NCBI GenBank assembly: GCA_023014485.1 | Contig: JAJOZX010005611.1 | Span: 253,001-317,000, forward strand | Origin: Bathynomus jamesi | Taxonomy: Eukaryota > Arthropoda > Malacostraca > Isopoda > Cirolanidae | Direction of reading: 5' to 3' | DNA: 64,000 bases | Shown: positions 32,534-44,045 of the stretch, piece after piece | Layout of the letters: every line of letters begins with the position of its first letter | Position numbering within the stretch: position 1 is the stretch's first letter | Position numbers and translations under genes: made by a program | The notes under the pieces: generated by a model | Seen by the model: only the letters and a program-made list of their open reading frames with translations | The model's database searches: none | Told to the model about the DNA's origin: nothing

Positions 32534-35500
32534 GAATTACACACGCTGATGAGCTTCCTTATCTGTTTCACCTTCCTTCTTTGATGGTCGGTGATGAGAG
32601 ACAGCAAACAACAGTTAAGAGACTAACCAAACTTTGGACCAATTTTGCCAAGTATGGGTATGTATTTAAAGACATTTAGTCAGCGAAATCAGCAAATAAA
32701 ACTGTTCCAGAATGTATAGCGCGTAAATATACAGAGGGTTAGACAAAAGTAAATAGACACCTTCAGTTTTTCCATAATTTTGATTTGTTAATAAAAGTCA
32801 ATAAATAATAACAGATTTATTGAATCAGTATACAGTATTTAGAATCACGTTGCTTTCCCCTTTGCCTTATGCAAAACTGACACAAGTTCTGACATTCCAA
32901 TGATGGGCTTTGCCATTTGTTCTCGAGGACAATCATCATGGTGTCTATTTACTTTTGTCAACCCTCTGTATGTCTTCAAAAGTTACTCAGTTATACTGTA
33001 GTTTTGAATCAGAAACTGTCAAAAGGTTTTTTATATTAATTAAAGAAGTATCAGTTTATTTTACAATATATTTTTTTTTTAATTTTTACATCAATTAATT
33101 CCCACCTCAAGTAATCTTCATTACTTAAGAAATAACAGTTTTATTTGTTTAATACATTTAATGGATCTGCTTTCTCCTTTCGAGCCTTTAATCTTATTCT
33201 AACCACCAAGCTTAAATTAGGCTAGCCCATGGCCATTGCCGAAGTGACAAATCCTGCAATGATAATGATAATGGGAAGGGCTTATATGATATAAAGTGAA
33301 ATGGTGCGTTTAGATCTGTCATACAGTATATTTTTTCTATTTCGGACCATTTCCAATGGAATGGATTTTACTATATTCAGAGAATTTGTTCATGACTCCT
33401 TATAACTTTAAGAAAATTAACTCTGTCTGACATACTTTAATTTTAGCGGCTGTCAAGCTCGTTAATTACACTAAAACACTGTATATACAGTATATATTTC
33501 CTTCTAGCTAGATCAGTATCTTTAAAATTCGTAACCAATTATTCAGTAAAAAATTTTACTAACATTTTTATGAAGTAAAACTCGAGCAATCTAGCCCCGA
33601 AATTAAATTTTAATCTGTCACTGCAGAAACCCGACACCAGATGGCGTTGAGAAAGATGAGGATTGGAAGAACGACGTCGTTCAGTGGAAACCCTTCACGA
33701 TCGACACTCTTGATTTTATGCTTATGTCCGATGAATTCACAATGGAGAAGGACTTTACCCTTCGATGGAACTACAACATGTTGGCGGAGTCTCCTTCGTG
33801 TCCTTCACCTTCTCCCCCTGTTAAGGTTTGTAATGTAGAAAAAAACGTTTGTTATACCGCGTTTAATCAGACTAAATTAATTAATTAATTAAACTTATTT
33901 GAGTGCCGCAATGAAGCATCATTGGTGCATAAAGTTAAGCTTCCCCTTCCCCTTGATGGATACGCATGCGGCCCCTTCGAGTTGTTTGCGAGGGCCTTGT
34001 TTCTACCAAGAAAGCAACGATTTTTTCACAGCTAAATATATAAAAATGGTGTGTGTTTATCCAACCAAACGGTTTCCTTATTTGTGTCATTTTTGGACAG
34101 TTTAAAAAGATCGCTCTGGTGATGCATTATTATTATTATTCCTATAATTCCATTCTTCTAAGCTTAGCTTCTCGCGCTTGTAATCTTTCACGAGTCATCG
34201 AATAACTTTTTTTAAAGGTTAACTGTATTATAATTACAGTTATACAATCGTCTTTGAATGCGCTTTTTAGTGCAAAAAACGCACTTAAATGAGATGGAAA
34301 GTGACTAAAGGTAAATAAAGTACTCTTAGTTTTCCGCTTCATCGTCTTTTCACTTTGCGTAAATACATATACGGTGTGTCCATAAAGTTCAGCATCGTAG
34401 GCAACGTTTACTGACTGCAGTTTGTTCATTTCTCGAACGCTGGATTTTATGGACACACTGTATAGTTCGTTATAACTTATTATATAACACTTACTATTTC
34501 ATTAAAAATTTTGGCAGTGTTCCATTCCGATAAATTCTTTGCCTGTTGCGGCCTATCGCTAAAGAAAGTTTTTGCACTCAACAATGTTAAAGGAATTGAC
34601 TACACAACTAACCAACATTACTAATATTAGTACTGAATTGTTTTCAACGGCTTTAAAAATTTCAATGCTATTTTTTTTTTTTATGATTCTTACACAATTT
34701 TGAGGAAACTATCTCATTTAATCTTGCCCTAATTAAGTAATTTTATTTTAAAGATTTTAATTGTCTAAAAACAAAAATATTACTTCAATCAGAATCAGGT
34801 GAAAATATTCTTTAAATTTCTTTTTCAACTTTATAAGTTGGTGAGCAGTGTTGGGCACTAAAGCGTTAATCCGATAACAGTTAATTAACGAAGTTAACTT
34901 TTTTTAACGGACTATTAACAGAAGTTAATTTCCATTTATCGTTATCGGACCAGTTAACTTCACGGAAGATCAACGCTCCGCGAATGAATTCAAACCGCCA
35001 TAACTTCAGTCTGCCAATTCCGTCCTCTGCCGCAGTGGAACGGCTCTTCTCTCTCGGCAAGGACATCCTGAGGCCCAAGAGGTCAAGACTGGCAGTTGGG
35101 CCTAACTTTGAGAAGTTGGTCTTTCTGAAGGGCAACCAGCACATTGTGTCATAGTCTTTAATAAATGTGCCTAAAATTTAATTTTACCTTTCAGTTCCCG
35201 CCATAATAATTTTCTGGTAAATTAAAATTTAGTTAATGGTTACTGGTTACAAGGGTTTCAAAACATGTAATCAGTACATTTTTTATTAAAAATAAAAAAA
35301 ATTAAGCAAAAAAGTTGCAAAATTTGATAAAAATACAGTTAAATACCTATTTATTGTTGGATTTTGCATAAATAAACATTTTCTATGGGTTTTAAAGCTT
35401 TTTTCCTTGATTTTTTAAATGTTAGTAAAGAAATAGTTATCGTTAACGGATTATCGTTAGCTTCCGTTAACTTTGTAGTAAAATTATCGGATTATCGTTA

Positions 35501-35731
35501 TCGGAGTTAAAAATTGGGTTAACGGATTATCGTTATCGAAGTTAACTTTTTGGTTAACGGTGCCCACCACTGTTGGTGAGTTCATTGTCATCTCGTTGAG
35601 TTTTCGTTGCGAGTTTAATTTTTACATCTTCTTCTTTTCAGCAAGCGATGGAATCAGTATTACGAGAGGCGGAAAACAGCGAGTCTTCGAATGAAAAGGT
35701 GCGAGGATGGAAGTGGCTGTTGCAGCTTTGA
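32534..35731 (+). CDS. Carboxylesterase-family gene, three 3'-terminal exons (32534-32657, 33627-33825, 35642-35731)
   Basis: This is the only convincing host gene. Exon 1 follows a CTGCTTTCAG acceptor and encodes ITHADELPYLFHLPSLMV, then LTKLWTNFAKYG. In carboxylesterases and cholinesterases the GxxHxxELxYxF motif holds the catalytic His, and WTNFAKxGNP follows. The donor is GG|GTATGT. Exon 2 starts after CACTGCAG and continues in phase with NPTPDGVEKDEDW and VVQWKPFT, ending AAG|GTTTGT. Exon 3 follows CTTCTTTTCAG and runs 29 codons to TGA at 35729-35731. No stop interrupts the joined frame. Upstream exons with the Ser nucleophile and acidic residue lie outside or were not found. Introns carry a MITE and a hAT remnant. 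Substrate is unknown. Confidence 0.82.
32732..32968. mobile_element. 237-bp mariner-type MITE in the esterase intron
   Basis: Ends CAGAGGGTTAGACAAAAGTA and its inverted partner TTTGTCAACCCTCTG are flanked by TA. There is no coding sequence. A related copy lies inverted at 49755-49977. Confidence 0.85.
34371..34463. mobile_element. 93-bp minimal mariner remnant in the esterase intron
   Basis: Inverted ends CGGTGTGTCCATAAAG and TTTATGGACACACTG are flanked by TA. Only about 45 bp separates the ends. This is an extreme deletion derivative. Confidence 0.75.
34846..35572 (+). mobile_element. hAT deletion derivative with 8-bp target duplication
   Basis: Ends CAGTGTTGGGCAC and GTGCCCACCACTG are inverted, with one mismatch. 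They are flanked by the 8-bp duplication TTGGTGAG (34838-34845, 35573-35580). The interior keeps the hAT dimerisation domain at about 34989-35154: SSAAVERLFSLGKDIL, then RSRLAVGPNFEKLVFLKGN and a TAG stop. It sits in the last intron of the esterase gene; its right target duplication ends 62 bp before exon 3. Confidence 0.93.
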
Positions 35732-36349
35732 TGTCATGTTGCCTCTTGTTGATTTTCTCTCTTTTTTTCCTTTTGCTTCGATTAAGAATTTAAAAAATTA
35801 TAGTTATCTTTTTTATATAAATAAGAACTGAATATTCAGTCAAATAATTTTGTTCACCGAATTCTTTGAATAATCACCGAAGTATCACCTACGCATTTTA
35901 TTGAAAATTTTCGAAGAAACCAGAGTATACTTACTGTCGTAGTCTTCCTTATGTTTCCTTATTAGACTTATTCACTGCGAAAATCTTATTATCTTCTCAT
36001 TCTTTTATAAGAGGAAAGGCAGTTAAACCAATTGTTATCATTAAAAACGATTTATTGCCCTCAGACACGCGATTATTTCTTACCCATCGCTTCCTGGTGA
36101 CCTCTTAATAGAATGAGAATAAACATTAGGTAAATTAACATATTTTCAAATTGAAAAATGATAATGTTATCTCTGTATACCATCACTATTTCTTATTCAA
36201 ATTCTAACACTGAGAAAAACTAGCCTTGAATATACATTTTTGTACATAAGTTTGTAATTTGGTTTATGTTTTAGCACCTTTTAGTTATTCAGTTATTTAA
36301 TGACTAAGAATCAGAGGCAATTATTATTATTATTATTATTATTATTATT
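35732..36349. other. 3' flank of the esterase gene, AT-rich
   Basis: Presumed 3' UTR and intergenic DNA, with an (ATT)n run near 36320-36348. I saw no clear canonical AATAAA close to the stop codon. Confidence 0.4.
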
Positions 36350-37110
36350 GATCTAAACCTATTTGATCGACGGAACATCCTGTCAACACATAAACTGCCC
36401 AAACTGCCATCCTTCGGTTTCTATCCTTCTATCTGTGCCTTCAACTCTAATTTCCTTTCTGGCCGATCTATAGCTGCAGTTGTAGGTGACCACTGTCCTT
36501 CTCCTAAAGCTATCATATTAACAGTGGTGTTCCTCAGGGTTTTGTCCTGCCACCCACTCTTTTCCCTTTATTTATTAATGATCTTCTAATTCGTACTTCT
36601 TGTACTTCCTCTACTTCACTCCTATGCCGATGATTCCACTCTTCACTTCTCCACCCGCTTCCCAAAGCGTTCCTCTCAATAGTCACTCCATGATTCGCGT
36701 AGTACGGCTATGGAGCACAGCACCTGACCTCTGATCTTTCTGCTATCTCTGATCTCTGATTGGGGCAGAGAAAACCTTGTGGCTTTCAATGCCTCAAAAA
36801 CTCAGTTCCTCCATCTGTCTACTCGTCACAATCTTTCACACGGCTATCCCCTTACCTTTAACAACACACAACCCAATCCTTCCTCTTCTCTTAACATTCT
36901 TGGCGTTTCCTTTTCTCGTGATCTTTCCTGGAGAGATCACATATACTCTCTTTCTAAAACAGCTTCTAAGAGGTTAGGTGTGCTGTACCGCCTCCGCGGT
37001 TTCTTTACCCCCATTCAGTTGCTGTCTCTGTACAGGGGTCTTGCTCGCCCCTGTATGGAGTATGTTCCTCATGTGTGGGGTCACGTAGGGTGTCACATTT
37101 TTTACCAACT
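36350..37110 (+). pseudogene. LINE reverse transcriptase fragment
   Basis: Plus-strand frames show SGVPQGFVLPPTLF with INDLLIRT, then YADDSTLHFS, the catalytic pair, near 36620. The thumb region reads VAFNASKTQFLHLSTR, SLNILGVSFSRDLSW and GLARPCMEYVPHVWG, ending at about 37110. It belongs to a non-LTR retrotransposon; the clade is unsure. Frame breaks near 36510 and 36640-36770. Confidence 0.8.
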
Positions 37111-37704
37111 TCTTTTTTTCCTGGGTCCAACCTCCTAATATAATTATGCCTGTCGCTCTAAGTACTAAAATAGCAATTATTTTCCATTTGATGAAACTTT
37201 CGGACCCCCTAGGCCTACAAAATCAATTTTCCCCTTTTCTTTATTAAAAATTGTCTATTTTCGGAAGTCTTTCGGTTATATATTTCTTGCATTTTATTAT
37301 AACTTCATTCGATGTACTTTTCTGGATAGAAAATTAAAATAGCTATCGATTGATACCTAATTTACTATGCTTTTATACCAAAATAGAAAATTGAAAGGCA
37401 AAAATGTCTATTTTTTAACATTTTCTTCTACATTTTGTCTTGAATGGGATTTAGAGACTAGGTGTTACCGCCACCTGTGAAGCATCATCCCAATGCAGCT
37501 TCGCAGCAATGGGCCTTGGAATATATTTGAGACTCACAATATTTCCAAGATGGGAACAACTCAAGAGATTGAATATTTCATGCCAGCTCTTGAGCCCCAT
37601 CGTTTTTTTTTATTCAACAAACATACAATACCTTGAACAGAAAAATTACTTAGTAAAGCAAATGAATGTATGAAATAAAATGTGAATACTGATAATGATT
37701 GAAG

Positions 37705-38031
37705 CTATTCTAGCAGTTGAGCTAAGGAACTCTTTTTAAAAGATGGCAACAAACTTCTTTGATATTCCACAACTTGCAGTTGTTGTTGTCTTTGTTCTTC
37801 ATCTGTTGTGATGCAGTTTGTGAAATCTTCAATTAATTGTACTCCACGCTCGGCCGCATCATTAACAACCTTAACACTGTGTACAAAATTGGAGATTTGA
37901 AAAAAATCTCTGTCCTCTTTCCATGTTTTAACAGGTTTATTTAACCATTTTCCATTGCTATGTAGAACATCAAAGAAAAACCAAGATTTTGGTCCAGCTA
38001 GGGAAGCTAGTTTGGTTGATTTATTGATCAA
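37705..38031 (-). pseudogene. Fragment of a multicopy transposon-associated protein
   Basis: The leftward frame contains SWFFFDVLHSNGKWLNKPV, then VVNDAAERGVQLIEDF and VEYQRSLLPSFKKSSL. The VVNDxAERGxxLIxDF motif recurs in many uncharacterised arthropod repeat-borne ORFs. The function is unknown to me. The 37110-37700 interval on its left has no recognised gene. Confidence 0.45.
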
Positions 38032-38159
38032 AGGAAATACTGGTTTGCCACTTTGGGCATACGAGCTGTTTTTATCATTTCTATGTGACCTAAATCAAAG
38101 TTTAATTAAAGTGTTACAATAAGAGAAAATGCCGATTACGGTGCCCGGCAAATTATAAT

Positions 38160-38530
38160 CACTAAGGAGATATCCTGACAATTTTCCAAAGTAAGATTAG
38201 CTGGATGTGCTAAGCATCATCTGTCAGCATCGGGTAATCTTAAAAGTTTTTAATAATTCTGAAATCCTACCTGTAGAACTTTCTATAAATTTTTAAGTAA
38301 CAAGCGTGTAATAAAATTTCACTTTCAAATGATACATTAAACGTATAATAAAATTCAGCTGTCTAAATGACGTTATCAGGAAGGAAGATTAGATGGGTGT
38401 GCTACGCTTCGTCTGCCGGCACCGGGTCTCGAGCCCGGGTCCGCAGGCAATTCTTAAAAGTTTTAGTAATTCTAAAACCCTACCTGTAGAACTTTCTATA
38501 AATTTTTAAGTTATCAAGAAATGTATTATT
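38160..38530. repeat. Two direct copies of a roughly 150-bp SINE-like repeat
   Basis: Segments at about 38180-38320 and 38375-38520 share TAAAAGTTTT, CCTACCTGTAGAACTTTC and TATAAATTTTTAAGT. The second copy retains the tRNA-like arm CCGGGTCTCGAGCCCGGG; the first has lost it. Confidence 0.75.
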
Positions 38531-38539
38531 ACAACCACA

Positions 38540-38540
<1 letters not shown>

Positions 38541-38589
<49 letters not shown>

Positions 38590-38664
38590 AAATAACCACG
38601 AAGGAAACACAGAATGGACAATAATTAAAAACCTATTGTTTTTCCAAAATACACACAGAGGAAC

Positions 38665-38707
<43 letters not shown>

Positions 38708-38748
38708 ATATATATTATATACTGTGTATATATATATATATATACACA
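38541..38748. repeat. (TA)n tracts with a truncated PLE end
   Basis: (TA)n at 38541-38585 is followed at once by AAATAACCACGAAGGAAACA, the outer part of the PLE terminus (to about 38614), then more (TA)n at 38667-38745. Confidence 0.9.
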
Positions 38749-39401
38749 CAGGGTGTTTCAGGAGGAAAGGTCACTACTTCGGGAGGTGATAGTATCGGTC
38801 ATTGTGAGAAAAAAGTTCATATGAACATGTGTCTAATTCTGAATGGTAACGGAGATAGAGCTGTTTGAATCTGATGCGCGCGCAGCTCTTCCTCCCCCGC
38901 GGTGGTCGCATTTAATGGCCACCAAGGTCTCCAGACCTCTCTCCCTTAGATTATTGTTTGTGGAGGTGGATGAAAAGTCAGTTTACAAAAGAAAGGTGGA
39001 TACACGAGACGAATTGCTCGCGCGCATTTTGGATGCTGCTGCCCACATAAAGGAACGTCAAGATCAACTCAGACGAACAACACGCGATCTTCGCACACGA
39101 GTTGCAAAGTGCATTGAGGTTGACGGTGGGATTTTCGAAAACGTATTGTAAACTGTAACAAATTTGTCATTTCTGTATCTGATACCATTCAAAATGCCAA
39201 TGTTTAAACATTAAATGTTAGAAACAGTAATTGGTTTCTCTTTCTTGATTACCATTAACAATGCTTTTGTATTTGTAGATTCAAACAGCTCTATCTCCGT
39301 AACCATTCAGAATTAGACACATGTTCATATGAACTTCTTTTCTCACAATGACCAATACTATCACCTTCCGAAGTATTGACCTTTCCTCCTGAAACACCCT
39401 G
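38749..39401 (+). mobile_element. 653-bp mariner-derived element with TIRs of about 120 bp
   Basis: Ends CAGGGTGTTTCAGGAGGAAA and TTTCCTCCTGAAACACCCTG are inverted, and pairing continues through the CAAACAGCTCTATCTCCGT segment. The interior (about 38900-39151) retains a transposase C-terminus: KRKVDTRDELLARILDAAAH and ending GGIFENVL before TAA. Catalytic residues are gone. TA is present on the right; the left flank reads CA. Confidence 0.85.
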
Positions 39402-39636
39402 TATATATATTTATGAATGGAGACCGGGCCTCGACCTCTGGGCAGATACCCTTTCACTTCGTTTTATTACGGCTTTTTTATCGGCGGGGGATCACTTGCA
39501 CTGAATGATACGATGTATATAGCCCGTGAATAAATCACAAACTAGTTTTTCCAAACGTATTTATTATGGCGTTTTATAAATTAGCTAACACTGAATGAAA
39601 CGACATATATAATCACAAATTAAATTAATTACTTAC

Positions 39637-39813
39637 ATTTTAATGTCTTCATTGATCGATTCTTGCACTCCGTCACAAATTTCTGCAACAGTCTGCGTTG
39701 AAAGAAGTTCATTCTGGTCAGTCGCAGCAAAAATCTAAATTGTAGAGCAGCGATGAGGCATCCCCGTCTTCAAACAAATCCAGAGAGAGGTAGAGCTGCG
39801 GCGATTGGCTCAT
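39637..39813 (-). pseudogene. Acidic micro-exon, copy 2
   Basis: The ATG at 39813 opens MSQSPQLYLSLDLFEDGD and ends at TGA after DFCCD. Shifting by one base after AATTTAG restores FAATDQNELLSTQTVAEIC and INEDIKM, ending at AAAT|GTAAGT, a consensus donor at 39636. It aligns with copy 1 (17434-17240) over its whole length. A TATA/CCAAT promoter lies upstream as in copy 1. The family is unknown. It could be a first coding exon of a duplicated host gene or an ORF from an unrecognised element. Confidence 0.5.
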
Positions 39814-39880
39814 GGCGAGGTATTTCCAAAACACTGTTCGATAAAAACAACTGAATTGGATCCCTGTGATGAAAATGCCT

Positions 39881-40040
39881 CCTTTTATAGACGGGTCGTA
39901 ATTGTGAACATCCCACAATAGCCGATTCGCGAGTTTCCTATTGGCTATCGGTGAAATTTGGGTGGATGATAATGCGTGAGTGATGCCGTCAACCAACCAG
40001 AGGTCCTGGGGCTTCGCCTATTGTACTGTGATTGGCTGCC
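39881..40040 (-). promoter_or_regulatory. TATA box and CCAAT boxes upstream of micro-exon copy 2
   Basis: CTATAAAAGG (39881-39890, minus) lies about 70 bp upstream of the ATG. CCAATAGGAA (about 39935-39944) and CCAATCACAG (about 40026-40035) lie upstream in the same orientation. Confidence 0.65.
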
Positions 40041-40438
40041 CCGTGAAATCTGGGGCGTGTCAAATATATCTTGTCCGCTCCAGAGCCGTGGAGAGAGAAA
40101 CGCATTGTTTGGAAATAAATCTTGCTTTCTAGGGCGCCGATGAGTTGGTGGGAGAAGGGAAAATGGAACAATCAATTTTATATGAGAGGCTTAACGATGC
40201 TGGAAAATAAATTTGTAAATGGGTTTATGGTACACCCTTCTAAAATAGATTCGGAAAATTTATTATTTCCTCTGAAAAATAATTCGTCAGAAACTGGAAG
40301 ATAATTTTAAAAGTCATCTATCCGTGAAGGAGCGTAGATGTAAAGTTTATGACAGCCGTCTAAATGAAAAAGGAAAAATCATCTGTGCCTGAGAGCTTGG
40401 TCTACAGCACTATATACTGGGGTATTAGGACTCACCTG

Positions 40439-40488
40439 TATATCTTCGATTGTCAGCAAAGGAGGGTTTTAGTGACAATCGAAGATAT
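40439..40488. repeat. Short hairpin, 18-bp stem
   Basis: ATATCTTCGATTGTCA and TGACAATCGAAGATAT pair around a 13-14 nt loop. The role is unknown. Confidence 0.8.
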
Positions 40489-40732
40489 ATTCGGAATTCG
40501 GGTACAATTCGCGTGTTTGAGAGAAACGCTAAACTGAAATCTCAATTGCCCGTGAAGATTGGGCGCATCATAAACGTGTGAGTTTAATCTTTATGATGTC
40601 TATGCCCCGAAACAATAAAACTCCTGCGAAAAGAAGTTTATTTATTGGAATTTTAAAATCGTTATTATCTATCGCTTCTGCCAAACTGTCGCCACTAAAC
40701 TCCGCAATTTTCAGAACGATGTTTAATATAAT

Positions 40733-40734
<2 letters not shown>

Positions 40735-40782
<48 letters not shown>
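40735..40782. repeat. (TA)n microsatellite
   Basis: A pure (TA) run of about 48 bp at the left edge of a palindromic element. Confidence 0.95.
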
Positions 40783-40786
<4 letters not shown>

Positions 40787-40987
40787 ACACACAGACCGTG
40801 CATGGAACAAGGAACTCTTCTGGGATAATTAAATCCACTATAGTCCGAATAAGTAATGGTAAATGACAAATACCATAGTTTTTCTTTTTCATGATGCTAG
40901 CCCAACGTGGGCAACGGGTCACTCGCAAAGAGATCCCATAAATATAGCTTCCCTCACCAGCTATCTGCAAAGCAGACAGGATCCAGC

Positions 40988-43189
40988 CAGTGGCGGTTCC
41001 TCATATGGGCAATATGGGCAGCCGCACAGGGCGGCATTTGTGGAGGGGCGGCATGAGCGCCTGCAAAAAAAATAAAAATAAAAATAAGAATAAATAAATA
41101 AAGAAATAAATAAAAATAAAAAATAAATAAATGGCACAATTTGATCCTATAATGCAAGAGCACATTAACCGTGTCCAAAAAGGGACCTCCAGTCACACCA
41201 GCTACCTCGGCCACCACATACAAAACGAACTCATTGATTTGTCGAGCAGCAAGACCATTTCAGCAATGGTGAGCGACATCAAACAATCAAAGTTTTTTTC
41301 AATAATTCTAGATTGCACTCCAGATATCAGCCACACTGAACAGTTGTCAGTTGTGATTCGGGTTGTGTCACTGGAGGGGAAGCCCCATGTAAAGGAACAT
41401 TTCATGGGGTTTTTGGAGGCAGAGGAGTCCACTGGTCAACATTTGGCATCTCTGATTCTGAAGAGACTGGAGGAGCTAAAAGTTCCTTTCATGGACTGTA
41501 GAGGACAATCATACGACAACGGGGCCAACATGAGGGGAAAAAACAAGGGTGTTCAATCCAGGCTCCTAGAAATTAATCCCAGAGCTCTGTTTGTTCCATG
41601 TGGGGCTCATTCTCTGAATTTGCTTGTGGCCGATGCTGCTAAGGGATCTATTGATGCCACAAGTTACTTTGGCATCTTGCAGAAGCTTTACAACTTGTTT
41701 TCAGCCTCCACACAACGATGGGTCATTTTGAAAAAAACATGTGAACATCACATTGAAGATGTGGTCTGATACAAGGTGGGAAAGCAAGATCAAGAGTGTG
41801 GAGCCCCTGAGATATCAGGCAACTGCAGTGAGAGATGCACTGATCGAGGTGAGGGACCACACCAAAGACTCTGTAATAAAGGTCGAGGCTCAATCTCTGT
41901 CAGAGGAGGTTGGGTCATACCGCTTCGCCATTTGTTCAGTGGTGTGGCATGACCTGTTGTGCCAAATTCAGCATGTGAGCAAGCAGATGCAGTCTCCTAG
42001 CATGCACGTTGATGTTGCAGTAAATCTCCTAAAAAAACAGAGAGAGGTCTCCGCAATTACAGGGCAACAGGTTTTGTGGCTGCACAAATGGCAGCCACAG
42101 ATATCTGTGAACAAATGAATGTGGAGGCTGTGTTTAAAACAAAAACGGCTGAGGTCCACAAAGCGGCACTTCTCCTATGAAGCATCTGATGAGCCCTTGA
42201 TTGATGCTTTGAAGAAGCTGGAGGTGACATTTTTCAATGCAGTGGTTGATGCTGCAACATCAGCCATTCAGGAAAGATTTTCCACGTTGGAAATTGTGGG
42301 AGAGAAGTTTGGAGTGCTGACACATTTCCAAAATCTCACATTTGAGGAGCTGACAGAACAATGTGTGAACCTTAGTACTACACTACACTTTAAGGGACAA
42401 TCTGACTTGGATGGCAGAGAGCTTGCACAGGAGCTGAAGAACTTGCCTGACTTGCCATCAAAGACCATATCCTTGCTTGAACTGCTGACATTTATCCATG
42501 AAAGGGAGCTCTCTGAAAATATCCAAATTTGTGGACTGCTCTCAGAATTGGTCTTACTCTTCCAGTCACTGTTGCTGAAGCAGAGAGGAGCTTTTCAAAG
42601 CTGAAGCTCATCAAATCCTACCTGAGGTCAACTATGTCACAGGAACGCCTTACCAGTCTGGCCATCATCAGTATAAATCATACAATTGCTGAGCAGATTT
42701 CATATGATGATTTAATTCATGACTTTGCATCAAGGAAGGTAAGAAGAGTCAGGCTTTAGATGGCAGTTGTGCTGTGGTGCAATTTATTTGTTTCTTGTTC
42801 AAAGTGTAGCATAATAATTACCCTCTCTTAAGTGTCTTATTCTATTTATGTGATAGAGCATTTGTACAATTTAGAAATTTGATTCTCTAGTTTATTTATG
42901 GCAGTTGTGCAATTTAATTTGTATTTTTCCTGTTCATAGTATCATAATTACATTCTCTTAAGTGAGTTATTCTATTTACGTGATGAAGGATTTGTAAAAT
43001 TCAGAAATTTGAGTCTTTGTTTTGGTTCTGAAGTTCCAACAATTAGTCCAATAAAAAGTTATTTGTGAAAGAGTTATGTCTGTCCTTTATTTTGGGGGGA
43101 TTCGAATGTGTGTGTGTTGGCGAACAGGGGGGGGGGGGCGCTGAAGGTGAGGTTCGCCCAGGGCGTCATGTAAGCTAGGACCGCCACTG
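40988..43189 (+). mobile_element. Second ZMYM1-like hAT element, 5' part of gene deleted
   Basis: Ends CAGTGGCGGTTCCT and AGGACCGCCACTG are inverted, flanked by the perfect 8-bp duplication GATCCAGC (40980-40987, 43190-43197). Length is 2202 bp, shorter than the hAT at 21.3 kb because the N-terminal coding region is missing. Confidence 0.95.
41131..42759 (+). pseudogene. hAT transposase, N-terminally truncated
   Basis: Plus-strand frames show FFSIILDCTPDISHTEQLSV (first Asp), DCRGQSYDNGANMRG (second Asp) and VPCGAHSLNLL. The SDTRWESKIKS block and the C-terminal dimerisation domain follow: VAEAERSFSKLKLIK with the catalytic Glu. Frames shift near 41750 and 42560, and a stop lies at 42116-42118. 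The TTF finger region is deleted; the frame starts in A-rich filler after the left end. It is related to the transposase at 21.5-24.2 kb but clearly diverged. Confidence 0.92.
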
Positions 43190-43380
43190 GATCCAGCTTT
43201 GGGACAAGTGACCCGTTGCCCACGTTGGGCTAGCATCATGAAAAAGAAAAACTATGGTATTTGTCATTTACCATTACTTATTCAGACTATAGTCGATTTA
43301 ATTATCTCAGAAGAGTTCCTTGTTCCATGCACCGTCTGTGTGTATCATAAAAAACTCAGGGGACCATTCTGAGTTCATTC

Positions 43381-43381
<1 letters not shown>

Positions 43382-43454
<73 letters not shown>

Positions 43455-43465
43455 TATATATATAT
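43382..43465. repeat. (TA)n(TG)n microsatellite
   Basis: (TA)n, (TG)n and (TA)n in succession, directly left of the MITE copy at 43473. Confidence 0.9.
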
Positions 43466-43472
43466 GTACGTA

Positions 43473-44045
43473 CAGGGTGTCCGAGAATTATCTGTACAAT
43501 TTTTGGCTGTTATTAAAAGTCAACCATGAAGTGTAGAAATTCCAGTTTTGTCCCATTTTACAGAGAATCTCATTAAGTTTTTTCTGATACCAAGTTTTGA
43601 CAAGTTTTTTAGAAATTCCAGTGTGTCCGAACATTATCCGTACAATTTCATCTTTTAATAAAATCCTTGATAACACACGTAAAATTCTTAAACAAGATTA
43701 TTTAGAATCTGTATTTTCAAAAGTTTCTTTTATTAAAGTAACGTTGTTACAAACATTCTATATGTGCACCATTAGTGATTCGCAAAACATCCAATCGATA
43801 CTCCAAATGTTGCCATGTACGCTGCAGCATATCCACATCAATTCGCTCAATAGCAGCTGTGATTCTTGCTTTTAAATCATCAATGTCTGTCACCCGCGTA
43901 CATTTCTAAAAAACTTGTCAAAACGTGGTATCAGAAAAAACTTAATGAGATTCTCTGTAAAATGGGACAACACTGGAATTTCTACACTTCATGGTTGACT
44001 TTTAATAACAGCCAAAAATTGTACAGATAATTCTCGGACACCCTG
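43473..44045 (-). mobile_element. 573-bp mariner-derived MITE (copy 2, inverted)
   Basis: This copy has the same length, TIRs and TA flanks as 15709-16281 but opposite orientation. The transposase C-terminal remnant reads leftward. Differences are scattered substitutions. Confidence 0.92.

Larger units (their letters stand above)
40787..43352. repeat. Palindromic element split by a hAT insertion
   Basis: 40787-40935 and 43203-43352 are inverted copies sharing ACCGTGCATGGAACAAGGAA, CAAATACCATAGTTTTTC and GATGCTAGCCCAACGTGGGC. The hAT at 40988-43189 lies inside the original loop. Confidence 0.88.
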
